From Karalla daura (lineage: Eukaryota; Chordata; Actinopteri; Chaetodontiformes; Leiognathidae): a stretch of DNA of 64,000 nucleotides. The position numbers and the translations under genes were made by a program. Location: positions 9,844,497 through 9,908,496 of the forward strand of contig CM055188.1 in assembly GCA_029224185.1 (NCBI GenBank). The letters are read 5' to 3'. Every line of letters starts with the position of its first letter. Position 1 is the first letter of the stretch. The notes below the pieces were generated by a model. The model made no database searches. It saw only the letters and a program-made list of their open reading frames with translations, and was not told the origin of the DNA. Below, one piece after another: positions 24,890-37,372 of this stretch.

Positions 24890-25665
24890 CTTCTGCTATG
24901 TATGGCTGCAAATTGCACCAGTATGCACTGGGGCGGTCTGCAGCCAAATGTGAAGCAGCTGGGATGAGAATCAGCACCTCCAAGTCTGATTCCATGGTTC
25001 TCCACAGGAAAAAGGGGGCTTGACCCCTCCAGGTTGGAGTTTAAGTATCTCAAGGTCTCGTTCACGAGTGAGGGAAGGATGAGCGTGACACTGACAGGAG
25101 GATCGGTGCAGCAGCCAGAGTAATGTGGTTGTTGTATTGATCTGTTGTGGTGAAAAAGGAGCTGAGCCGGAAGACGAAGCTCTCGATTTACTAGTCAGTC
25201 TACGTTCCTACCCTCACCTATGGTCATGAACTCTGGGTCATGACTGAAAGAATGAGATCCCGGATACAAGTGGCTGAAATGGGTTTCCTCCGCAGGGTGG
25301 CGGGACGCTCCCTTAGAGATAGGGTGAGGAGCTCTGTCTCCCGGGAGGAGCTCGGAGTAGAGCCGCTGCTCCTCCACATCGAGAGGAGCCAGCTGAGGTG
25401 GCTCGGGCATCTGAATCGGATGCCTCCTGGACGCCTCCCTAGGGAAGTGTTCTGGGCATGTCCATCCGGAAAGAGACCCAGAGGAAGCCCAAGGACTCGC
25501 TGGAGTGACCATGTCACATGGCTGTCCTGGGAATGCCTCGGGATCCTCCCGGAAGAGCTGGAGGAAGTGTCCGGGGAGAGGGAGGTCTGGACGTCCCTGC
25601 TCAGACTGCTGCCCCCGTGACCCTGGCCCGGATAAGCAGAAGAAGATGGGTGGATGGATGGAGGG
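24890..25665 (+). mobile_element. RTE/Rex3-type LINE, 3' fragment with RT C-terminus
   Basis: The first part reads, with stops, as the segment after the RT active site (GMRISTSKSDSMVLHRKK-like). From about 25200 it is open and reads LTYGHELWVMTERMRSRIQ, then FLRRVAG, ELGVEPLLLHIERSQLRWLG and EEVSGEREVW, ending at LLP. This is the conserved C-terminal tail of fish RTE/Rex3-like LINEs. The 3' end GGATAAGCAGAAGAAGATGG followed by GGATGGATGG is the usual tail. It is 5'-truncated and interrupted upstream by stops, so inactive. Confidence 0.8.
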
Positions 25666-26089
25666 ATGCTGTATATGGGTTTGGTGGGATAACCAGGTAG
25701 TTGACAATGTTGGGATATGTAATAGATGGAAGACTGGGTCATCATTGATCCAAGACAAATGAGCTAATGCGTATGAATCTGCACCACCAATCAGAAACTA
25801 AATCATCATTAAAGAAACTTTCACAGCCACCTTAGCAAACTCCTATCCCTGGTGTGTGATTACTTTTCTGGCAATGTCAAACAAGAACAGTTTTAAGGTT
25901 ACGAGTGCACCCAGCTCAGTTGCTGGCTTTGACTTTTGACTGCAATCTCCCACTTTGTGCACACATCTGTCACGGTCAGGACATAGTTGATCGTGTGCGT
26001 GGTCTCTGGCAATGTAGGTAGATGAAATGGTCTGCTCACCAGAAAAGATATCAACAGATATTGGCTAGATAAACTCAAACCATTCGTGA

Positions 26090-26720
26090 AACATTTGACA
26101 AAAACATTGTTCTGTTAACATGTACACAAGTGTGACCACTGTGATAATCCACATTGTAACCAATATATTATCCAACACTGTATTTAACATTTTATGAAGA
26201 AAATACACATCATGTAAACTGTTGTCTAAGCATTGTCCCTAAAATGTATTAAAAATATTATATAGAAGGTAAAACATTCTTCCTTTGTTGATAGATGGCA
26301 TTACAGAAACACTATATGGGATCTGATCCATCAATAACATCCTGAAAACATGTCTTAAAAATGTTCCTTCTTTATTCTCATATTACATTTTAAGAATATT
26401 TAAAAACAAGACAATGTAATCAGAGGCCTTACAATTCCTGGAAATATTTTTAAAACGTTTCTTTGAGAATGTTTTTCCCTTGTTATCATGTCGCAGAATG
26501 ATTATGTTTTATAGAGGAACAATTTGTAATCACTTACTTCACCAACATCTCCAAAACATCCTGAGAATGAAACTAAAACATTCAATGTTTGTTACCATTT
26601 AATAATACGTGAACATTATTTGAAATAAGAAACATCCCAATTATATTCTTTAAACAATATATGAAAAGGTTTTCTCTGAAACATTAACACACCCTGTAGG
26701 GAGTGTTGTGAGAACGTTCC
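26090..26720. repeat. Degenerate AACATTC / GAACGTT-word repeat region
   Basis: Variants of AAAACATTC, AAATGTTCC, GAATGTTTT and GAGAACGTTCC recur every 40-80 bp on both strands in AT-rich sequence. This suggests an old tandem or palindromic element. Unit boundaries cannot be drawn by eye. Confidence 0.3.
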
Positions 26721-27051
26721 CTATCAACTGGGTAGGACCAGGTCAGGACTCAGGCTGGGCTGTGCAGTCTCAGGTGGTTTATAGATCCACACTCATTTTC
26801 TAGCTTTACTTTGCTTAGTAGGCTGAACAACTGAGGGGACGGCGTTGACTGAGGTTCTCTGGTCCTCCAGTGCTGAGGCCAAGCACCTCAGTGCCCGATT
26901 GAAGCACCAGGTCAAGCTGGTCTTGCTACCCAACAGTATATTTTTCCACCAGATATGTTTATGGGTTGCTGCGACTGCACAGAGGTAACAGACTGGGTCC
27001 TCCCTGGGCCAGAGGTATAAATTCACTGGGAAGGACAGTACATCTTAGATG

Positions 27052-27140
27052 GCTCTGACAATGAGCCTTGGCCTATTTGTCTCCACATACCACAGGTCAC
27101 TCCTGTGATGTTGCACTGGTACATGATCCTCACCTCATCC
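27052..27140 (+). repeat. Dispersed repeat, copy 2
   Basis: Second copy of the 89-bp block at 23203-23291. Its downstream shared block ends in AAATTTAAAACAGACAGACAG at about 27322-27352, where copy 1 ends in a GATA array. Confidence 0.8.
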
Positions 27141-27843
27141 AACCGCCTTGCTGAGCTTGGCAGACTGGGCTGGCACATCTGGCTGCTTCCTCTTGGTGGC
27201 ACACTTCTTCCACGTCCAGCTGCCAGCATTCAGCAGGTTTAGCCTCCGTCAAGTAGGTGGTGGTTACCTCGGGCCACTCTCCCTACTTGGCCCAGGAAGC
27301 TACTTGCTTGTTCCACACAAGGTAAATTTAAAACAGACAGACAGACAGACAGTGATAGGGATCATCCACGATGGAAAACAGTTTGTTCAGCGTCCTTCTT
27401 TTCACCTCACCCAGCCTCCTTTTTGCACAAAGCACTTTAACAGTGTGGTTTATGCTGTCAATGCAACTTTTTCTACTAATATGGTTATCATAACACTAAC
27501 CACTCAAATATATAGTATATTTCATTGTGTCCAAATGATAACTAGCTATTTACATGGATTAAATTTATCAGATCAATAATCAACAGCATTTTAGCAGCAC
27601 AGTATAACAGTCTGTGCAGGAGCTCTGGTTGAGTCATACCAGCAGCCCTTGGGAATGAGTTCCTTTAAACAGAAATGAAACTTATCTGAAACAGGAAGCA
27701 AGAGAACAGGTCAGACAGACAGCACACAGATCAGCACATACATTGTGTCGACAAACACACACACACACTCACTCACTCACTCACTCACTCACTCACACAC
27801 AGTGTTGTGGAGACCTTGTGTGCTACGGAGACTAATCTTCTGG

Positions 27844-30800
27844 ATGAGGATGAGGATGAAAATGCTCTGCTTTCCCATTGTGGTGGGACTAATGTCAGTG
27901 TTGGTGAAAGTAGCAGCACCAATTCCTGCAACTACACAGACAGATACAGAAGCTGGACAATGGACAACAAGAGGTGAGCAAACATACACATAAAGACCCT
28001 CCTGAAAAATGATGGAAAAGTACCTGTAGATGGTGACAGTGATGGAATTATGTGAGTGCAAGTTATTTGAGGCCAGGCTAAAACACTCAAGGAAACCGAG
28101 GCAGAGGTTGCAACACTGCATTGATTGATTGGACTCTAATGTTATCCAGTTTCTATCAAAACTAGATAACCCAGAGTTGCATACTTTCGATTGCAGTGGG
28201 TGTAGGTGTCAGACCTCCCTTATCAACAATCCAACCGAAACACCTTGTTTGAGGACCATGTTGTTCAGGTGACTGTCCTGGTTCATCTACCGCCCACCAG
28301 AGCAAACTGGGGCCTTTCTGGATTAATTTAATCCTATCCCAACCATGAGTTTCCACTACTCAGTTTTGTTGACATGACTATTCACTTAAACTGCCAAAGC
28401 TCTGCTGTTTCCTGTCTCTGATAAAGTCTTTTGATTTGACACGGGGTCTGCACCCCTCCTATGCACAAAGCTGACAGAAACTGCCTCACAGTCACACTTC
28501 TGCACACTTCTGACCACTTCTTCATAAACATCACTGTACAGCTTTAAACACTCTCATCTGCTCCACCACCTCTGGTGTTATTCTGCCATAACCTCTGCAA
28601 GCTGTCTCCATAAGCTTCTCCTCTGTAGTAGGGAGCAGCTTCCCCACACTCAACTCTTTCTCCTCTCTGGAGGTAAACAAAGCCACAGAGTGTCTCTGCT
28701 CCACTCTGTCCATGCACTCTATCCTCCATCCACTGAGGCAGCTCACTCCCACCCACCTCAGCCTTGGCAGACTGACACCATCCTATGAGCTACACAGCAC
28801 CCAAAGAGCTGCCCAGAGAAAATGGCAGAGCCCCAAGGACCTGAGAGATCTCAAAGCCGATCAGTCACTCCTGGCCTCCTTCAACTCCAGTGTCTGTGCT
28901 GTCTAACTATTTACCACCTTCCCAGCCTCAATCTCCCACCTCCACCACCAGCAACAAACCCTTCTCAGTCCTTCACCTCTTTCTTCACAGAAAAGGTGAA
29001 AACAATCAGCAGCCAGGTCTCTCCACCGCGTTCACCCTGCTCTCAGAGACTGAGGCATCAGATCACCCGACTCATAGCCATGCTCATTGCTGTGTTCCTG
29101 ATCCCATTCTTACCACTCTCCAAACAACATCTCCTCTGTCATCTTGCCAGCTGTCACATGTCATCAATTCCTCATTGGCCTCTGGAACTTTTCTTGACTC
29201 TTTCAAGCAGGCTTGTGTGGTCTCCTTGCTCGACCCAACACCTGGTTCCGGCACTGGTCACTTCCTGACCCAATTACCACAATTTTCCTCTTGCAGGCTT
29301 TTCCTTCATGCTCCATCAAACCTCTACAGATGGTGCAGAATGCCGCAGCATGCCTTGTCTTCAACCAGCCAAAATGGGAACACTGCTTCACATAGACCTT
29401 CACTGGCTACCCATTGCTTCCCAAATCAAATTCAAGTCTCTAGAGTTAGTATGGAGAACAACCTCTGGGCCTGCTCCCACTTACCCGCATTACATCATTC
29501 AGATTTATGCTCCATCTGGAGCATTACATTCCTCCCATGAACTTTGTCTGGCACTGCCATCCCTATGCACAAGGGAATCACAGGCCAGACTGTTTTCCTT
29601 TGTGGTCTCTAGATGGTGGAACAAACTTCTGAACACCATCAGAGTGAGAGTGTAATTGTGTGTAAATGTAAACAAGGTAATTACAGAGGACCTGAAATAA
29701 GGAGATGGTTTTGGATTAAACATGAATGAAATAGCTTGACAAGTGCATGAATGGTACATTTCACTTTTGCACACTGAAAAGGGGAATAATTCTCAATCAC
29801 ATCACCTCAAAAACAGTACTTGGTATGCGATTAAACAGTGTCCTCTTGTACTGCAGACACACAAAAGGGTGTGTGTCTGCAACCTACATGCTAAAGACTG
29901 AAACTGGCAAATGAAAAAAATCCTTAACTCTAAAACACCCCCAAACTAAGTGCCCAAGTGAGTAATGCCTGCAATGTCAAAAACCTGCTGTGTCCAGTCA
30001 TTTTAGGAAGTAAACTGGAGAAGGGAGAGAATCAAGACTTGTGGATAACCTGTCCTTTTGCATTGATGGTGACAACATTCAGTCCATCACAGATTCAGAT
30101 CTTTTTGGGCAATCAACCATTATTATACAGTTTTCGTTATTTTGCAATACGAATGTGAGAATCATTTTAGGATCAGAATTCAAAGAGCAAAGCCCCAGTT
30201 TTCTTCATTTCTTTGAGTAATTTGATTGATTTCTCCATTTTTCCAGGACCCAAAGGGACAGATTTATCTGGGAAGATGTTCACTCTAACTTCCGATGGAG
30301 GAGGAATATATTTCTATCCACCCAGTTATGCTACAAAGACATTTCCCAGATACACCCCCAAATACACCACCACAACCCCCGGATACACCACCACAACCCC
30401 CGGATACACCACCACAACCCCCGGATACACCACCACAACCCCCAGATACACCACCACAACCTCCAGATACACCACCACAACCCCCAGATACACCACCACA
30501 ACCTCCAGATACACCACCACAACCCCCAGATACACCACCACAACCCCCAGATACACCACCACCACAACCCGCAGATACCCCACCACATACCCTTCCTGGA
30601 CCACAGCACCACCCACTAGAGGCAAGTATATTAAAAAACCTCACAACTTCACATCTTCAAGTTTTGGCATGTTTCAGAAGTGCAAATGCAGTGTTTCAAT
30701 TATGAGGGAGGATTTAAGCTCTGTGCATTATTGCTGCACAGGTCTACTTCAAGTGTACCTTATTCATTCAGAATTTTACCACACCTATGCCACTAAAACA

Positions 30801-31207
30801 AAATAACTGTGTACAGTACTGTAATAAATGTATTTTTCAGTAACATTCACTGTGTACCCTCCGCAGGGGTATCTGTGTGTGTGCGTTACCTCAGCGACAA
30901 TCAAGGACGCATCTTTACACTCAGTCCAAACAGCCGTGCTTCCCTGCGCATGGAGTTAAGTTCCTATGGGTACCGTGTATACCTTTTAGGATCTCCCTAC
31001 ATTAAACTGGACCTGCGGCCAAACATATTTTTCTGGCCAGGCCTCCGAACGGACATCTGGACCAGAGTCTGCCTCATTGTGGACTCTACTAAGAACGTAG
31101 TCCAGGTGTTTACTGATTCTCACATGAGCATCAGGAAGAGACTGCCTTTCCAGGTGAGAACAGCACAACACAGACACAGACAGACATTATCATCTTTCAT
31201 CACTTTA

Positions 31208-31260
<53 letters not shown>

Positions 31261-31887
31261 ACAGTATACCTGGCCAGGTGTGCCTCTCATTGATTTTTCA
31301 GCGTTTGATGGTCAGGTGACAGATGTCCAGGTGTGGGATTATCCTCTTCACTACGGCGACGTTTACCAATACATGGCTGGCTATTATAGGTATATATATA
31401 TATATATATATATAAATATATATGCGTGTGTGTGTGCACAAGTACACATGCATGACAGCTCTGTTGGGGATCAAGTATGTGATTGTTAAAACAGGATAAA
31501 AACCAAAATGCACAAGCACTTAGAACCTGTGGTTTGATGTCTGTTTACACATTTATACGCAATGCACTTATAAACCACTGCTATGAAGTCTGAACATCAA
31601 ACACAAACATAACAGCGATTAAACATGAATTAGTCTAGCTTTTCTTTGTCTTCTCACAACTATTACAGCCCTTGTTTGACCACAGATTTCTGTATTTAAG
31701 ATCATACCGTGGCTCCGTCCTCACCTGGTCCTCCATCAGCTTCTCCCTGGTTGGGAACACACTCCTGGAGGAGAGCTACAGCCAGCAGGCCAAACAGCCG
31801 CACAGCAGGAGGGGGCGCCCAAAGGGAGAGAAGAGGACGGCCAAACAGTGGCTCGGCAGACAGAGGGGAGACAAAATTAAACTTTAA
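27844..31887 (+). CDS. Secreted pentraxin-like protein with internal Tyr/Thr/Pro heptad repeat
   Basis: Exons 27844-27973, 30247-30621, 30867-31153, 31265-31389, 31701-31887 join in phase to 1104 nt, 367 aa. Four in-frame ATGs (27844, 27850, 27856, 27862) precede a hydrophobic stretch (CFPIVVGLMSVLVKVAA), a likely signal peptide. DLSGKMFTL (49-57) matches the first pentraxin strand. Residues 83-153 are nine YTTTT(P/S)(G/R) heptads plus one eight-residue unit. The fold resumes with VSVCVRYLSDNQGRIFTLS, DIWTRVCLIVDS, DGQVTDVQVWDYPL and GSVLTWSSISFSLVGN. The two Cys in VCVRYL and RVCLIV correspond to the conserved pentraxin disulfide. The calcium-binding loop before the GQVTDVQVWD strand is short and acidic ligands are not recognisable. 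The tail after SYSQQ is basic. Intron 2 uses a GC donor. Sugar or lipid binding typical of pentraxins is not shown. Five exons and the family call are sound; function is unknown. Confidence 0.8.
28230..29660 (+). mobile_element. L2-type LINE, degraded, in intron 1 of the pentraxin-like gene
   Basis: Endonuclease-end relics (LVHLPPTRANWG, then SFDLTRGLHP-like) are followed by PPPPATNPSQSFTSFFTEKV, then SHVINSSLASGTFLDSFKQA, and the C-terminal LQMVQNAAACLVFNQPK, DLHWLPIASQIKFKSLEL, YAPSGALHSS and SRWWNKLLNTIR. These are conserved words of fish L2 (Maui-like) ORF2. Frameshifts and deletions remove most of the RT core, so it cannot move. Confidence 0.8.
30363..30575 (+). repeat. Coding minisatellite, 21-bp unit
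   Basis: Nine 21-bp units of the form TACACCACCACAACCCCCGGA (variants CCCAGA and CTCCAGA) plus one 24-bp unit, all in frame with exon 2 of the pentraxin-like gene. Confidence 0.95.
31210..31258. repeat. (GT)n tract at the exon 4 acceptor of the pentraxin-like gene
   Basis: A GT array ends a few bases before TTTACAG, the acceptor of the exon at 31265. Confidence 0.9.
31391..31423. repeat. (TA)n tract at the exon 4 donor of the pentraxin-like gene
   Basis: The donor GT at 31390-31391 is itself the first base pair of a TA dinucleotide array. Confidence 0.85.
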
Positions 31888-34800
31888 TCTACAGAGGATT
31901 CACAATTTTCAGCCTATGGCCAATCAATAACTACTTCTGCATAAATGCAAGTTGTAGTGTTTTTTGTGATTACAAGATGATGTCAGAAACAAAATTTTAA
32001 AATAACTGTAACAAAATGACTCTTTCAGTGATGTATTTTCTATGATTACAATGCTGAGCCCCAATAGCAGCAGGTAGTAGGTAGTTTAGAGGGGCATATT
32101 AGAAAGACAAGAACTTATTACATGAAAGTACATAAATCATTTATCATAAATCGTTTCCACAGCTAGTAAGCTTTATATTTCAGAGTAATGATTCAACCAT
32201 GTCATGATTTCATCTCCAGCTTAACACCCAGAAACCAGCTGAGCAGGTCACATGCAGCTTCCCCTTGAAAACACTGTTTTCTTGATTCATAGTCTTATCA
32301 TCTTATATTGCCATACTTTCATTTTAACTCCCAGCACCGTATCACTAGTTTCACATTATTATTTTAGATGAATCTTTCTGTATAATGATGAATAAATCAA
32401 TAAATCATATATTGCACATTATCCTAATGTGTGTGTGTGTCTGTTTTCCACTGTTGATGCTTCTACTTTGATACAAAGTTTGAGACATCACATCACTGCT
32501 TTGAGTGAGACTGCAAACAGCACCTCTTTAAAAAGTTTAATGAACATTTTATTTAATGTCTCCAGTATTATGAATGTTCACACTCTACAAAGATAGATAG
32601 GTGAGTGTGACAATGAATGGCGTGTGTGATGTAATCAAACCTTACACTCCAACAGTCTTTGTCATTGAAGGCCAGGAGAGTGACTGTGGTTATTATTCCA
32701 AGAGAGGTAAATGAAAAGTCAGCAAGTCAGCGCTTAGTCAGACATGTTTTAATAGCAAAATAATTCATGTACGTCATCATTTCTGGGCCACCATTTCACT
32801 TTACACGATTATGTACAAAACTCTCTCTTCTCTACAGAGTGGAATAAGAGAATAGCCCTCAATAAAAATGTTAAATTGTTAAAATAAGTTTTGCTTTACA
32901 AATATAAAACTTACATGGTTGCCCAACAACCAGATGCCGCAGGTTTTTTCAACCAGTACATGTTTTTTCTAATTGTTCTTTACAATTATCTGCTTAAACA
33001 AACAACAAAAAGGCAAATTTCAAAGCATTTAGATAATCTGTGACACGATGGCTTAAACAAAGACAAAGGTAACAAAAATACAATCCATAAGTTTAACAAC
33101 AGGACCATTGAACATTTTCTAAGCAGTTATACTTTTCAAAAAAATAATGAATAAAAATGAAAAACAACGAATGACTATGTGCAATTGTGTGGAACCTCCA
33201 ACTCATAAATAAGTCTTCAACCAGTGAGTCATTAATTCATACACTGAATAAACATTTACCACAATAAGCCTTGGCCGTTATTGCTATTGCTACAGTGACC
33301 ATAAAGTGTGTGTTTTAATCCAGGAAAATGTAGGATTTCACATAAATTTTAACTAAATGACCTTTGACTGTAATGGGTTTTTCCTGTTTCAGGCTATTGT
33401 GATTAGGCTGTTTATTATCACTGCCGGCTCAGACATCCTTCCCCATCTATGTTCATAAATATTCAAAACATTATCTCCAATTTAGCCCACAATGATTGAA
33501 TTTTTAAGGCAATTTTATGGGTTTTAATTTTGTAATTTACCTTGAATTACCTATTAGATGTGGCTCTTCAGCCAAGTCACTTTAGTTTAGTGTTAAAAAC
33601 TAGACTTGCTGCATATGTAAAATGTCTGTCAAACTTCTTAGTACCGAGTTATAGTGTTTTTTTTTTATCTCAATTTTTCCAAAATGCTGACAAAGCATTA
33701 TACGTCTTACTGAACTTGATGAACATCAGAGCTGAAATCATTCAACTATGGTGGCACATTTCTGCCAGGAAAATAAGAAAACTGTTTATGAAGTTGTGTG
33801 ACATAAAATAATAGTAACAGACAACATCACATTAGTCTGTCAGGACCAAACTAAAAATTTCAGGAGAAAAAACCCCCAAAAAACCTGGCCAGTTAAGATT
33901 AGACTGTTCCTTTCCTTTGGCAGAACAGAGGTTCGAGAGTTAACCTATGATCATCAGCTCTGGTGAACATAGGTTCACAGCCCACAATGTGATGGTAAGT
34001 GTCTCAAAGTGTTGTGTGGGACGTGAAACGGTCTCTTCAGTTCTCAAGTACATTAAGGCTTTATCATAATCAATAGCACACATCACCATTAGCAGCCACA
34101 GGTCTCGTCCCATGTTGACTCGTTTACATTCAGAGGAACAAATACCAGCACAGGAACTGTTAATATCCTTCATTTTCTCACTACATCTACTGAGAGTTGT
34201 AAAAAGTATCTGTGAAACTGGGGAAATGTGACACATGGTTATAGTCGAGACTTCAGTTTACTTGCATTTATGTCTCAAGCGTCATGACTAAGAAATAACA
34301 GGGTTCCCACTCCCCTGAGAAAACGTCGCTTTAAAGATATGTCTTTTTCTACAGTCACACATTAATTTTGTACATTTACCCAGATTAGCCTGATGAGCAA
34401 TGCTCTCCCACCCCAGAAGTTCGATTTCAAAGATTTGTGCTCTGTGGCTGTAATTTAACCATGAAATTGTCTCTTACATGCGTAGATGTCGTGACAAATC
34501 TGCAGACTATACATGTGTTCATGTAAAACCTATCTGTGTTTACTCTCAGGGTTGACAGAAGCAGAGAGGAGAGATCATTGACCATAAAAGCTCAAGTTTT
34601 TCCAGGACATTGACCCATTTTCTCAGTCTCCATGTATATTTTCTGTGACTATAAAGTTGGTCCCCCGTCTTTTAGGTGTTTTCCAGGACAAGTGAGAACC
34701 CTGAAAATCTACCACAGCACAGCACAAAATCAATCAATCAATCCATAAATCAATTATATGGGAAAGATACATTTTTCCAGAACACTCAGTTGAAGTTGCT

Positions 34801-35243
34801 GCAGTATTTATATGGTTTAGATGGTGAGCAATGTGTCCCAAATGTGTTACTGAATGCTCTTGCTGCTCTAAGAGGAGACAGAGAGCAGTGCCAGACATTT
34901 TGCTATTAATCTCCAAAAATTAAGAAATGGCCAAAAATGAAAATATTCATGGTTAAAATTATGTTTTTTGAAAGGGACTTAATAGCAGTACTGACTTGAT
35001 CACACTTTGTCACACATCTATACATTTTTACAATAGGTCTGATGATTTTAATTCAAAGTTGTGTCATTGTTTGAAAACATGTCTGGATGCTGGCAAAAGT
35101 GACACAGGTCTCCGTCTCCAGAATTAACAACAATTAACGTTGGGAGGATGAGAAAAAGGTACTAGGGTGTGACTGGATGCTGAGCCAGAGGCAGAGGACG
35201 CTCACTGCACCGACAGTTATCACACATCACTGGTGCTTAATGC

Positions 35244-35276
<33 letters not shown>

Positions 35277-35383
35277 TGCGTGTGCGTGCGTGCGCGTGCG
35301 TGCGTGTGTGCGTGTGGGTTTAACACTTTAGTCAATTAAATCTTAAAGCACGGCTTGGTTCTGCTTGCTCAGTTTGTTTGCAT

Positions 35384-35429
<46 letters not shown>

Positions 35430-36053
35430 GCGTGTGTGTGTGTGTGTGAGTGCATGTGTGTGAGTGTGTGCGGCACACTGGTCCAGTTAGTGACAAAGTG
35501 CACTTCTTTAAAAACATTTCTTAAAAATGGATGAAAAAAATGCAGTGGTCCATCGGCAAGTTATAAACAGTAAAAATCAAAATGTCAACAGGTAAAAATG
35601 TTGAGGGTCAAAGGTCAGCTGGGTTCATCTTGCCCTAACCTCCACAGTGATGACAAACTGTGTTTTTCCAGGACAGCCAAGCCGGGATGATGTAAAAATG
35701 CATCAAAGGGCTTCTGTCCTCACTTGTTGCCATCTCCTCACAACTGTTGAAAGCTTTTGTAAATCCTTCAGTTCAGTTTATTCCAGCTGCTCCTTTGAAC
35801 GCCAAATGTCCGCAGTGGACACCGAGACGCCACAGCAGCAGGTCGACTACGGTAAAACTCAAGATGAACTGAAACTTAAAAACAAAAAATGCATTGTGTG
35901 CTTTCACTGTTAAGAGCAGACCTCAAACTGGGATCCAGTCTGATTCTACATGACCCCTACGTGTGAGAGCCAAGTGGGAGGAGACTCACTACCCTCCCAA
36001 ACTTTAAAACAAGCTGAAACTGGGGTGAGAGTTGCAGACCTGGGGGCCAGATG
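31888..36053. other. Spacer between the pentraxin-like gene and dennd6a
   Basis: No additional gene was seen. AATAAA at 32391-32396 is a plausible poly(A) signal for the pentraxin-like gene, about 500 nt past its stop. TTTATT at 35777-35782 gives AATAAA on the minus strand, a candidate signal for dennd6a, about 270 nt past its stop. GT/GC microsatellites lie at about 35247-35320 and 35388-35470. The rest is AT-rich. Confidence 0.5.
35247..35470. repeat. Two GT/GC-rich microsatellites
   Basis: Imperfect GT arrays with GC interruptions at about 35247-35320 and 35388-35470. Confidence 0.85.
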
Positions 36054-37326
36054 TCAGGGTGTGGGGGGCTTGTGGAGGATGCCCTGCAGGTCCTCCGGTA
36101 AGGCCAGGATGACTGCCTCAATGTGGGCCCGCAGTTTGGCCACGGTTCCTGGACGCACAGGAAGCTGCTCCCTCTCCGCCTGGGTCTGTTATCAAAGAGC
36201 AAATCAAGCAGTGTCTGTCAGAGTCCACATCGGATTTAACAAAGAACTTCATCCATTTTCATTGTGCTAATCATGAGCACAATGGCTGGAGACCCGGGTA
36301 GGTCCAGGTGTATTTGCTGACAACCAGGGTTATTAACAGTTTTAGATTTTTAATTTATTTTAGTTTTAATTAGTCTTGACTTTTTACCCCTCTAATTCAG
36401 TTAGTTTTTTATCAGTTCTTAGAGTACGTTTCCTAGTTACTCTTCCCAAACGCTTAGTTTTAGTTTTTATTAGTCTTAGTTCCAGGTTTAGTTTTCCATA
36501 CTTTGTCAGGTGCACGATTCAAAAGAGTAAGTATTGTGAGGTATCATACCATAGACACCATGGTAGTAAACCAGAAAAAACCGAGGGTAGGATAAAGGAT
36601 GGGTGGAGTTTGCACTGACCAGTTTATCCTTCAGCTTCAGGACGAGATCGACAGTCTCCACCTCAGAGTGCTTCTGGACTCTCTGCTGCAGATCCTACAG
36701 ACAAAAAGACAAATACTGATGAAGGATAAAGTATCCGCATGCCTCATCGCATGAAGACTCAGCGACTCAAAGTGGCAAAACAAGTTCAATGTTGCTATCA
36801 GGTGGAATAATTTGTTTTCATTAATGGATTTCTCACACATGACCTCTGAGGTACTGATTTAATAAATTACTATTGAAATGAAATCGAAATGTGAATTGCT
36901 CATCCAGGGAGGTGATGAAAGGCCTGTGTGAATGTCTGCAACAGCATAATTTATCACAATTTATCACAGTTCACAAAATAACAGACGTGAACCCTATGCA
37001 CCACGCACACCTCCTCACACAACGCCTCCAGGTGCAGGGCCTCCAGTTTGTGAGTCATCTCTCTCCTCCTGTTACGGAACCAGCCATCAAAGTTGGGAGA
37101 CTTGAGGAAATGCCTTCAGACACAGAGGACACAAAGGAGTGTGTAAATCATTTACCGAAATGCAACATTAATTTCTCATGACTGATTGTTAAAGCAGGAA
37201 ACAAGACAAGGGGCAAATCATCTACGAATCTATGTTGAACAATGACTTGGTATTATAATCAACTGCTACATTGTATACCAGCAACTTTCTTTCACTTTGT
37301 GCATGTTCTAGGTTCCTGAGGATTAA

Positions 37327-37372
<46 letters not shown>

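Noticed and set aside
25195..25758. Long minus-strand frames of 173-187 codons
   Set aside because: They lie antisense to the RTE reverse-transcriptase tail, whose + frame carries recognisable family motifs.
28822..29655. Overlapping + strand frames of 115-216 codons
   Set aside because: Shifted pieces of a decayed L2 LINE ORF2, not host genes.
30363..30575. CRISPR-like regular repeats
   Set aside because: Contiguous 21-bp coding units without spacers, in a vertebrate gene.
30285..30644. Gly/Cys/Val-rich and Pro-rich frames in the minisatellite
   Set aside because: Alternative frames of the 21-bp unit. Only the Tyr/Thr/Pro frame joins in phase with the flanking pentraxin exons.
33542..33811. 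89-codon open frame in the spacer before dennd6a
   Set aside because: AT-rich, no recognised motif, no matching splice context; length is compatible with chance.
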